Part shown: positions 35,076-41,160 of the stretch, piece after piece
How positions within the stretch are numbered: position 1 is the stretch's first letter
Layout of the letters: every line of letters starts with the position of its first letter
Source: an uncultured Erysipelotrichaceae bacterium
GTDB lineage: Bacteria; Bacillota_I; Bacilli_A; Erysipelotrichales; Erysipelotrichaceae
NCBI GenBank assembly: GCA_900315065.1
Contig: OMXQ01000011.1
Location: forward strand, 1 to 41,160
Length of the DNA stretch: 41,160 nt
Reading direction: 5' to 3'
Notes under the pieces: model-generated
What the model was told of the DNA's origin: nothing
Databases searched by the model: none
What the model saw: only the letters and a program-made list of their open reading frames with translations
Program-made: the position numbers and the translations under genes

Positions 35076-35807
35076 TTACCAGTTTCCGTTGTCACCGTAG
35101 TATTCAAGCCGGCTTCTGGCATCTTCATATGCATGATAGATATTGTCCAGATCATTGTCGTCTGCCGCAAAGGCGTCCCCCAGCAGTTCATAGTGACCAT
35201 CCTGGATCAATATGCCGCCGTTTTTCGGACACCCGAAGACAGCTTTGCCTTCTTCCTGCAGAGAACGGATGATTTTCTGCAGGTGGTAAGCATCTTCTTC
35301 ATAACCGGCATCCAGCATGAAGCCTCTGAGATACCCGATGCCCGGTTTCTTTTCCCTGTCCCATTCTTCATCCGGCAGGAATTCATCCATCATCACAGTA
35401 GAACCAGCCGCATTGCCGATTACGATGCCGTCATATTCCAGCAGGGTTTTCTGCAGACCATAGTCTTCAATGACTTCCATCATGGTGACCGGATTATTGC
35501 CGATGAGATAAAGAATATCCGTATTGGCAATCTTTGTTTTCAGAGATTGCGCATCTTCCTGATTGAGATTGAGGAAGTGAAGATGATCGTCTTTGAACAG
35601 GTAGTTGCGGAAAGGAGCCGCAATTTTTTCATATGCTCTGGAGCCTTTTCTGTATCGATGTTCAAAGTTTTCGAGATCTTCGCTCCATTCTTCATTGAAG
35701 AACAAAGGAAAAACAAGCACCTGCTTGTCAGGCGTCAATATATTGCGCAGGGATTCATAGGCCCATTCTGCGTCAAAGTTGTTTTCATGAAATATCAGAT
35801 TGATCAT
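35076..35807 (-). CDS. Peptidase S51 / type-1 glutamine-amidotransferase-like protein lacking the nucleophile Ser
   Basis: Cytoplasmic protein of 243 residues from the ATG at 35807. The fold is that of peptidase E (S51): LVFPLFFNEEW near 31-41, DILYLIGNNPVTMMEVIEDYGL (97-118), YDGIVIGNAAGSTVMMDEF (125-143), and a long helical tail. The nucleophile elbow normally reads G-x-S-A-G; here it is GNAAG (131-135), with Ala133 where Ser is expected. Either it is not a peptidase or it uses another residue. A TATAAT ends only 7 nt before the ATG and no ribosome site is seen, so the message may be leaderless; the in-frame extension upstream crosses the divergent acylphosphatase gene and is unlikely. Function unknown. 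Confidence 0.72.
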   Translation of the reverse strand: MINLIFHENNFDAEWAYESLRNILTPDKQVLVFPLFFNEEWSEDLENFEHRYRKGSRAYEKIAAPFRNYLFKDDHLHFLNLNQEDAQSLKTKIANTDILYLIGNNPVTMMEVIEDYGLQKTLLEYDGIVIGNAAGSTVMMDEFLPDEEWDREKKPGIGYLRGFMLDAGYEEDAYHLQKIIRSLQEEGKAVFGCPKNGGILIQDGHYELLGDAFAADDNDLDNIYHAYEDARSRLEYYGDNGNW

Positions 35808-35891
35808 ACCGGCTATTATAGTCCTTTTCTTCTGGATTGTTGATTTGTATTTTCTCGGGAAAATGCAATAATAAGAACAGAGGTAAAAAAT

Positions 35892-36167
35892 ATGAAACGA
35901 TATCACGTAATTGTGGACGGCAGAGTCCAGGGGGTCGGCATGCGTTCCTTCTGCATGCTGCAGGCTCAGCAAAGAGGACTGACCGGAAACGTCAAAAATC
36001 TTGACAACGGCATGGTCGAAATCTACGTCCAGGGCGAAGAAACAAAGATTGATGATTTTCTGGCGGCAATCCAGGAAGGAAATCGTTTCATCATGGTAAC
36101 GGATATTTCCGTCAAGGAAGTTCCCGTAGAACCGAATGAAAAGAGATTCAGCTACAGCTGGTACTGA
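35892..36167 (+). CDS. acyP: Acylphosphatase
   Basis: Small (91 aa) alpha/beta enzyme hydrolysing acyl phosphates. The phosphate-binding loop GRVQGVGMRSF carries the catalytic Arg (about residue 18), and the catalytic Asn is in GNVKNLDNG; Met replaces the usual Phe of GVGFR. The tail KRFSYSWY is a little shorter than usual but complete. GAGGT is 9 nt before the ATG. It is divergent from the S51-like gene with an 84-bp shared upstream region, and its last codons form the left arm of a terminator. Confidence 0.9.
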   Translation: MKRYHVIVDGRVQGVGMRSFCMLQAQQRGLTGNVKNLDNGMVEIYVQGEETKIDDFLAAIQEGNRFIMVTDISVKEVPVEPNEKRFSYSWY

Positions 36168-36184
36168 GCGAATCTCCTTTTTTA
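36143..36184. terminator. Bidirectional terminator overlapping the acylphosphatase 3' end
   Basis: GAGATTC (36143-36149) and GAATCTC (36170-36176) form a 7-bp stem followed by CTTTTTTTAT on the plus strand and TTTTC on the minus strand, between two convergent genes only 20 bp apart. Confidence 0.7.
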
Positions 36185-36187
36185 TAC

Positions 36188-36916
36188 TTATTTCTGCCGA
36201 TAGGAATACATGACAATGCCGCCGGCAACAGCAACATTAAGAGACTCAAAACCATGCATGTCAATGCGGAGTCTGTCATCTGCACATGCCTGCAGGTTTT
36301 TGTGAACACCCTGGCCTTCGTTGCCGAAGATAAAAGCCATCTTTTCTTCGGCAGGAATTTCATCGATCGTATGGGATTTTTCCAGGGAAGTCGCAATAAC
36401 CTTGAAACCATCCTTCTGCAGATTCTTCACAAGATCATTTAAATTGCAGCGGATAACAGGAATATGGAACAAAGCTCCCTGGGTGGATCGAACTGCCTTG
36501 TCATTATACAGATCACAGGTATCTTCTGAACAATACACGGCATCAAAGGAGAAGCTGATTGCAGTTCTGATCAATGTACCGAGATTGCCCGGATCCTGCA
36601 CCCCGTCGAGAAGGATAACCCGGTTCAGCTTCGCCGGTAACAGATCAGGTTTTCTGCAGACGGCAATCAGATGTACTTCCGAAACATTTTCTGAAATCTT
36701 CTTCATGATTGCCGGCGTTACATAAAAGACTTTCGGAAACGGAAGTTTTCTTTCTTCATCCGTAATGACTTCCTGGATGCAGCCGGCTGCCATAGCTTCC
36801 TGTGCCAGGTGTTCGCCTTCAATCAGGAAGAGACCGGTATTGTCTCTTTCTTTTTTCTTATGCAGAGCACACCATTTCTTGACGCGGCTGTTCTGCAGTG
36901 AGGTAATCTGTTCCAT
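36188..36916 (-). CDS. SpoU/TrmH-family RNA 2'-O-methyltransferase
   Basis: SAM-dependent methyltransferase with a trefoil-knot fold, 242 residues from the ATG at 36916. The N-terminal substrate-binding domain (about 1-90, SLQNSRVKKWCALHKKKER) precedes the SPOUT domain. Motif 1 is DPGNLGTLIRTA, motif 2 IFGNEGQGV and motif 3 SLNVAVAGGIVMYSYR, all present. The target (23S rRNA or tRNA ribose) cannot be read. The ATG overlaps the preceding stop (TAATG) with GGGTGA ahead; a GTG four codons upstream is a weaker alternative. Last gene of the sseB-like operon. Confidence 0.88.
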   Translation of the reverse strand: MEQITSLQNSRVKKWCALHKKKERDNTGLFLIEGEHLAQEAMAAGCIQEVITDEERKLPFPKVFYVTPAIMKKISENVSEVHLIAVCRKPDLLPAKLNRVILLDGVQDPGNLGTLIRTAISFSFDAVYCSEDTCDLYNDKAVRSTQGALFHIPVIRCNLNDLVKNLQKDGFKVIATSLEKSHTIDEIPAEEKMAFIFGNEGQGVHKNLQACADDRLRIDMHGFESLNVAVAGGIVMYSYRQK

Positions 36917-37680
36917 TATTTCACCCACAGTATTCTTGTGTCGTAGTATTGTTCTTCAAAACCGATCAGATCAATAATCTTCTGATAATCAACATTCTGC
37001 CCCAGAGGTGTCACAATCCAGCGGGATGTACCGTCTTCCTTGTGATAGACAATGCCGCTGACAACGCCTTTGAAAGTTTCCACCGGCTCGAGCGGCCCGA
37101 TCACCCAGGCATTCTGAAACTCCCCGTCAAGAGAAATCGGATCGGATACATACCCGTAATTAACAGGATAGAGAACATCCGGAAGATGAGGATGGAAGGA
37201 ACCATACGGATGATCAACCGTTACGGTAACCACTTTGCCAAGTGACTTTCTGCCGATCAGATATTCCATCGGTACCAGTTTCAAAGTACCGGCATCCTTT
37301 TCTTCCCCTTCCTGATCAAAGCCGTATTTCTGATAGAAAGTAACCAGCTGGGGATCTGCATCCGCATAGATAACAGGAAGGTGTTCTGTTTCTGCATATT
37401 GCATGAGGAAATCCAGCAGCTCCGTACCGGTCTGCCCTCTTCTTCTGTCTTTGATAACATAAAGAAGAACAATCTTACGGACAGCTTCTTCAAAAACAAG
37501 GATGCCTTCATAGCTGCCATAAGCCAGCCACTTATATTTTTCTGCGTGGTTTTTCAGATAGGTGACAATCTGTTCTCTTGCGCCGGCTTGCCAGGAAGTA
37601 TCTTCATCCTGCTTCAGCTGTGTTTCCAAAGCCTCTGCAGCTTCCCCGATTTCCTTATCACTTAAGAATCTGACTTCCAT
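36916..37680 (-). CDS. GNAT acetyltransferase fused to an inorganic-pyrophosphatase-like domain
   Basis: Two-domain protein of 254 residues. Residues 1-138 are a GNAT fold with the acetyl-CoA loop KDRRRGQTGTELLDFLM (78-93) and YADADPQLVTFYQKYGF (105-121). Residues 148-252 resemble small Bacillota proteins annotated as inorganic pyrophosphatase (VDHPYGSFHPHLPDVLYPVNYGYV, then VETFKGVVSGIVYHKED). The metal-binding D-G-D-P-x-D of true pyrophosphatases is DGEFQN (185-190) here, losing two of three Asp, so pyrophosphatase activity is doubtful. The ATG overlaps the SseB-like stop (TGATG) with CTGGAG ahead. Start at TTG one codon earlier is possible. Substrates unknown. Confidence 0.78.
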   Translation of the reverse strand: MEVRFLSDKEIGEAAEALETQLKQDEDTSWQAGAREQIVTYLKNHAEKYKWLAYGSYEGILVFEEAVRKIVLLYVIKDRRRGQTGTELLDFLMQYAETEHLPVIYADADPQLVTFYQKYGFDQEGEEKDAGTLKLVPMEYLIGRKSLGKVVTVTVDHPYGSFHPHLPDVLYPVNYGYVSDPISLDGEFQNAWVIGPLEPVETFKGVVSGIVYHKEDGTSRWIVTPLGQNVDYQKIIDLIGFEEQYYDTRILWVK

Positions 37681-38486
37681 CAAAGCTCCAGAATATCATC
37701 ATAGAGGGCAACGCTGTCCTTGATGATCTTGTTTTGGATTTCATCATTAAGGAAGACGACTTCTACTTCAACGCCTTTGCTTAACGGAACAGCAACTTCA
37801 CGGATAGCATTGAGGACGGATTCTTCCTGCTTCGTGGAATCTACAACCACAAAGAAATGCATGTCTCTGCCGATGAATTTACCCTTGAGCCAGACGTGCC
37901 TGATTTCTTCCATCTGTTCAGCCCGATCATAAATAGCATTGACCATTCTGGTCGGATAAACAGCCGGTTCTCCATAGGTAATGTTCAGCGGTGCCGGAGC
38001 AGGATTGACTTTCTTACCTGCAGTCTGAATCGGGCGGCCGGCAATGACACCGACTAACTGGGCAGGAATAACGATATTATCAGAACCAGGGTTTACAACA
38101 AGACCCACTGCCTTGGAATCCGGCATTGTTAATAAAGGATCGAATTCCTTTACCTGACGGACAACATACTTGGGATCGATCTTGTCGCCGAGATTGATCT
38201 TCCGGGTTCTTGGAATATCGGTAAAGACAGGGAAAAGAGTTTTGCCGTCATTGGTATTGAGCAGATAGAACTTGATCTGGTTCGGATGAACATTTTTGAT
38301 TTCCCCGTTCTTGTCAGGCTTGACATTGACGTCAAAGTCGCATGGTGAAAGCAGACGGGCACTCTTCAGTGCATTCAGCAGAGCCTGCTGCTTTTCAGGT
38401 GTACTGCCGGACTTCAATGCCTGAATAGCGGCATCCAGTTCCGGATTATGAATTGGTTTCATGTTTACATTTTTATTTTCAGCCAT
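37680..38486 (-). CDS. SseB-like protein
   Basis: Cytoplasmic protein of 268 residues with two parts: an N-terminal SseB-type domain (about 10-130, FYLLNTNDGKTLFPVFTDIPRTRKI, then MPDSKAVGLVVNPGSDNIVI) and a C-terminal SseB domain (about 165-265, YGEPAVYPTRMVNAI, HFFVVVDSTKQEESVLNAIREVAVPL). The family is named for enhanced serine sensitivity in Escherichia coli and has also been linked to type III/VI/VII-associated proteins; its biochemical role is unclear. GAGGA precedes the ATG. First gene of the operon with the GNAT fusion and the methyltransferase, under a good promoter. Confidence 0.82.
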   Translation of the reverse strand: MAENKNVNMKPIHNPELDAAIQALKSGSTPEKQQALLNALKSARLLSPCDFDVNVKPDKNGEIKNVHPNQIKFYLLNTNDGKTLFPVFTDIPRTRKINLGDKIDPKYVVRQVKEFDPLLTMPDSKAVGLVVNPGSDNIVIPAQLVGVIAGRPIQTAGKKVNPAPAPLNITYGEPAVYPTRMVNAIYDRAEQMEEIRHVWLKGKFIGRDMHFFVVVDSTKQEESVLNAIREVAVPLSKGVEVEVVFLNDEIQNKIIKDSVALYDDILEL

Positions 38487-38516
38487 AATTTTTTATCCTC
38501 GTAATGATCCTGAATA

Positions 38517-38545
38517 AGTATATCTTTTTAAGTTCTGTTTCTCAA
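38517..38545 (-). promoter_or_regulatory. Promoter of the sseB-like operon
   Basis: Minus-strand TTGAGA (-35) and TATACT (-10) are exactly 17 bp apart, 31 bp before the start codon. Confidence 0.68.
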
Positions 38546-38614
38546 CTCATCCCGCTTCAGCATCGTCATTCTTCAGCTTATTCTGACGGGAGTTCTCTGT
38601 TTTTTAAGCAGATG

Positions 38615-38651
38615 TTCACATTCACTTCACAATTGGTGCATACTATATAAG
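38615..38651 (+). promoter_or_regulatory. htrA promoter region with TTCAC direct repeats
   Basis: Three adjoining copies, TTCACA, TTCAC and TTCACA (38615-38631), lie over the -35, with a TATATAAG -10 at 38644-38651. Spacing from TTCACT to TATATA is 17 bp. The repeats could be a response-regulator site, since htrA is usually stress controlled; this is inference. Confidence 0.45.
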
Positions 38652-38680
38652 CGTGATCAGAAAAAAAGGAGGAATTTGAA

Positions 38681-39910
38681 ATGAGTGAATTCCAGAATAG
38701 AAATAGAGATACATTCGATGCTGAAGTTGCTTCACATCGTACAAAAGAAAAGAAAGGACACCCGGTTGTCTCTTTGTTATTGTCTGCCGTAATCGGCTTA
38801 GGTGCAGGCTTGGGCGGCACCTGGTTCACATTGAACCACTATCAGGGCAATACATCGTCAAATTCAGCCGGCATTACGACCACAACTGAATCCAGTCCGA
38901 GCAATGTGACTTCGGTTTCTTCCAATGACGACAAGACCGGTCTTTCCGTTGCAGGAGCAGCTGCCAAGGCAGCTCCAAGCGTTGTTGAAATCCGGACGGA
39001 AATTACTTCTACAACGTATGGTCTTTTCGGCGGTACATATACTTCTGAAGCTGCCGGCTCCGGTGTCATCATTTCTTCTGACGGCTATATCATTACCAAT
39101 AACCATGTCATTGAAAATGCCAATACCATCAAGGTCAAGACTTACGACGGCAATGAATATACAGCTGAACTGGTAGGTACAGATGAAAAGGCTGATATCG
39201 CTGTCATCAAAGTTGACGCAACTGATCTGACTGCTGCTACCATCGCTGATTCTTCCAAGATTGAAGCTGGCGATACAGCCATCGTCATCGGCAACCCGCT
39301 TGGTACATTGGGCGGCACTGTTACCGACGGTATTATCTCTTCCCCTTCCCGTGAAATCGTCATTTCCAATCAGTCCATGGAACTGATCCAGACGAACGCT
39401 GAAATCAACTCCGGCAACTCCGGCGGCGGTTTGTTTGACGGCAACGGCAACCTGATCGGCATCGTCAATGCCAAGGATTCCGGTACCACAAGTTCCGGTA
39501 CAACGATTGAAGGCATCGGCTTTGCCATCCCGATTAACAAGGCAATGGATGTCGCTGATCAGTTAATGAAATACGGCAAGGTTACAAATCGTCCGACATT
39601 AGGCATCAATGTCCAGACTCTGGAACAGGATACCCAGCGTTACAAGGCCGGCCTCTATGTCACTTCTGTAATCAAGGGCGGCGGTGCTGAAGCTGCCGGC
39701 ATTCAGGCATATGACAGAATTGTCAAGGCTGACGGCGAAGAGATTACTTCCTACAGCGATCTCTCCAAGATTCTGAATAAGAAGAGCGTTGGTGACACAA
39801 TCACATTGACAATTGAAAGAAACAACAAGCAGATGGATGTAGATGTTACTCTGACAGGTACTCTGGAAGAAGAAACAGGCGCTGCAAAAACATCCGCAAC
39901 CCTTGGTTAA
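38681..39910 (+). CDS. htrA: HtrA/DegP-like membrane-anchored serine protease
   Basis: Surface quality-control protease of 409 residues. A short basic cytoplasmic tail (to about 27) leads into one membrane anchor (28-49), then a Ser/Thr-rich linker (55-90). The trypsin-like domain holds the triad His142 (TNNHVI), Asp172 (ADIAVIKV) and Ser247 (INSGNSGGG). A PDZ domain follows at about 300-395 (LYVTSVIKGGGAEAAGIQAYDRIVKADGEEI). The length matches single-PDZ Gram-positive HtrA. AAGGAGGA stands before the ATG. Monocistronic, ended by a bidirectional terminator. Confidence 0.95.
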   Translation: MSEFQNRNRDTFDAEVASHRTKEKKGHPVVSLLLSAVIGLGAGLGGTWFTLNHYQGNTSSNSAGITTTTESSPSNVTSVSSNDDKTGLSVAGAAAKAAPSVVEIRTEITSTTYGLFGGTYTSEAAGSGVIISSDGYIITNNHVIENANTIKVKTYDGNEYTAELVGTDEKADIAVIKVDATDLTAATIADSSKIEAGDTAIVIGNPLGTLGGTVTDGIISSPSREIVISNQSMELIQTNAEINSGNSGGGLFDGNGNLIGIVNAKDSGTTSSGTTIEGIGFAIPINKAMDVADQLMKYGKVTNRPTLGINVQTLEQDTQRYKAGLYVTSVIKGGGAEAAGIQAYDRIVKADGEEITSYSDLSKILNKKSVGDTITLTIERNNKQMDVDVTLTGTLEEETGAAKTSATLG

Positions 39911-39936
39911 TCCATTGAAATCAATATGTTCAAATG

Positions 39937-39962
39937 AAAAGGAAGGGCAGCCTTCCTTTTTC
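39937..39962. terminator. Bidirectional terminator between htrA and the Cof-type HAD gene
   Basis: AAAAGGAAGG and CCTTCCTTTT form a perfect 10-bp stem with a 4-nt loop; T-rich on the plus strand and likewise on the minus strand through the A-run. Confidence 0.88.
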
Positions 39963-39979
39963 TTTGTTTATTTTGCTTA

Positions 39980-40810
39980 TTAGTGCTGTATCAGACCTGA
40001 AGAGACAAAAGCTCTGTAAAGACCATCTTCTTTGATATCAGGCGCAATCATATCTGCCGCTTTCTTTGAAGAGGATGAACCATTGCCCATGGCAATACCG
40101 GTGCCGGCTGCCTTGAACATGGCAATATCATTTTCGCTGTCCCCAAAAGCATATGCATCTTCTCTTGAAATTCCTGCACACTGGCAGATTTTCCGCAAAG
40201 CATTTCCCTTATCTGCTCCGTATGGCGTAATCTCCCCGCCCAGATATTTTCCGCCATGAACACTCAGATCCGTAACGATGATCTTTCCGGCATATTTTTT
40301 CTTCAGAATTGTCTTTGAAATCTGCGGACCGATATACACAAGCTTTTCCAGATTCTTCACTTCCTGTACGGAATCAATTGCCTGGGGCCTCGGAATAATA
40401 TGGGCATCTGAAACTCCGGCTGCTTTCTCAGCAGAATGAACCAGAAAACCATAAAAGCCTTTTGTCTGTTTTTTCAGCATGTAACATTGCCGGTAAGTAA
40501 CCAGTTCTATGACTGCCCCTTTTGAAACCAGATCATGTACTAAAGAATATCCTGTTTCTTCAGGAAAGTATGAATAGAAAACAGGCTGATCTTTATAGAG
40601 AACATAGGTACCGGAGCCGGAAATAATGCCGTCAAAACCGATATCAAGTATTCTCTTTTCAATTTCCGATAAAGAACGGGAAGTTGAAATCACAAGCTGA
40701 TGACCGGCTGCTTTTGCCTGTTTCAAAGCCTTCAGAGCAGAAGCAGGAATCGTGCCGTCAAAGTTGCGGATGGTGCCGTCAATGTCTAAGAAAAGAATTT
40801 TATTATTCAT
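39980..40810 (-). CDS. Cof-type HAD-superfamily phosphatase
   Basis: Cytoplasmic HAD-IIB hydrolase of 276 residues, likely dephosphorylating sugar or cofactor phosphates. Motif I LFLDIDGTIRNFDGTIP gives nucleophile Asp9 and acid Asp11, motif II is LVISTSRSL, and motif IV is AYAFGDSENDIAMFKAAGTGIAMGNG. A C2-type cap lies between (about 85-185). A TACAAT ends only 9 nt before the ATG with no strong ribosome site (AGGT only), suggesting a very short or absent leader. Substrate unknown. Confidence 0.88.
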   Translation of the reverse strand: MNNKILFLDIDGTIRNFDGTIPASALKALKQAKAAGHQLVISTSRSLSEIEKRILDIGFDGIISGSGTYVLYKDQPVFYSYFPEETGYSLVHDLVSKGAVIELVTYRQCYMLKKQTKGFYGFLVHSAEKAAGVSDAHIIPRPQAIDSVQEVKNLEKLVYIGPQISKTILKKKYAGKIIVTDLSVHGGKYLGGEITPYGADKGNALRKICQCAGISREDAYAFGDSENDIAMFKAAGTGIAMGNGSSSSKKAADMIAPDIKEDGLYRAFVSSGLIQH

Positions 40811-40874
40811 ACCTGGATTGTAACCTATCCTGCAGGCTTCTGACCACGAAAAAAACCTGCCCTTTTTTTGGCGC

Positions 40875-41160
40875 TGTAATTTTGCGTAGGGTGGGACTAG
40901 CGCTGTTAAATCATGTAGGGCACCAAAAATGCCCTTTTCTTTTTGCCGTAGGGTACCGCTGTGAAATCGCGTAGACTACCCCTCCTAAAGAAAAATACCT
41001 CCATGATAAAATACTCTTGCTAGTGAAGTATCTTAACGAATGAAGGCGCCATAAACGGCTGATAACGATTCTATCATAAGTACTATGAACTTGTCCCCAG
41101 GTGACACTGTAGGCGAAGACCTGGAAGCTCCAAGGCAATCAATGCACAACCCATAATCAA
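40875..41160 (+). mobile_element. Putative left end of an IS21-type insertion sequence (truncated by window)
   Basis: Three related 17-bp units, each starting with TGT, occur at 40875-40891, 40904-40920 and 40960-40976, following the pattern TGT-N-AAATCGCGTAGGG and preceded by CGC. Multiple terminal repeats beginning with TG are a mark of IS21-family ends. From 40977 to 41160 no gene is seen, as expected for the leader before istA, which would lie beyond the window. Family assignment is inference; another repeat-ended element is possible. Confidence 0.45.
40960..40976 (+). repeat. Third copy of the 17-bp terminal repeat unit
   Basis: The most divergent of the three copies (ends GTAGAC instead of GTAGGG). 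Spacings between unit starts are 29 and 56 bp. Confidence 0.55.

Noticed and set aside
40911-41138. 75-codon open frame on the minus strand as a transposase remnant
   Set aside because: It runs through the terminal repeats, has no transposase motif and no ribosome site.

Overview
The window is a piece of a low-to-mid-GC Bacillota (Firmicutes) chromosome. Evidence: AGGAGG-type ribosome binding sites before nearly every gene, HrcA-type CIRCE operators on groESL, a T-box leader on pheST, CcpA-like cre sites, Gram-positive-style uncleaved HtrA, and a sucrose PTS with scrB/scrK. The gene families fit an anaerobic gut lineage such as Erysipelotrichia, but this placement is inferred from family resemblance only. 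There is no rRNA, recognisable tRNA or CRISPR array. Genes are tightly packed and mostly on the minus strand.

Layout. (1) 180-3930: polyamine ABC transporter operon, XRE-cupin regulator then potA, potB, potC; potA carries an unusual duplicated insertion inside its TOBE domain. (2) 4110-6184: aldose-1-epimerase-like gene, nagB and trxA behind a cre-bearing promoter. (3) 6214-11516: a sugar-acid locus with a cytoplasmic GHL6-like glycosidase, a GarR-type tartronate semialdehyde reductase and a 2-hydroxyacid dehydrogenase with a Gln-His pair, transcribed away from a CdaR-like diacid regulator. (4) 11516-18014: sucrose catabolism (scrB-scrK-scrA) and a neighbouring GPH-type sugar symporter with its own cre. 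(5) 18197-19361: pta behind a promoter embedded in repeated GTAAAC boxes. (6) 19375-23616: tag, then an operon of a polytopic membrane protein, a HAD-IB phosphatase and a COG2509-like flavoprotein. (7) 23675-25742: groES-groEL under two CIRCE operators. (8) 25813-29447: two large envelope glycosylation membrane proteins, overlapping tail-to-tail with a GH13 oligo-1,6-glucosidase that has an extra N-terminal domain. (9) 31275-35066: pheS-pheT with a complete T-box. (10) 35076-40810: small conserved genes including a peptidase-S51-like protein lacking its Ser, acylphosphatase, an SseB / GNAT-pyrophosphatase-like fusion / SpoU methyltransferase operon, htrA and a Cof-type HAD phosphatase. (11) 40875-41160: what looks like the left end of an IS21-type insertion sequence running off the window.

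Together these describe a saccharolytic fermenter: sucrose and isomaltose-type sugars are imported and cleaved, amino sugars enter through nagB, and acetyl-CoA is turned to acetyl phosphate by Pta. No single region is clearly a wholly new system. The strongest leads are the PotA insertion, the CdaR/GarR/GHL6 locus, the GNAT-pyrophosphatase-like fusion and the nucleophile-less S51 protein.
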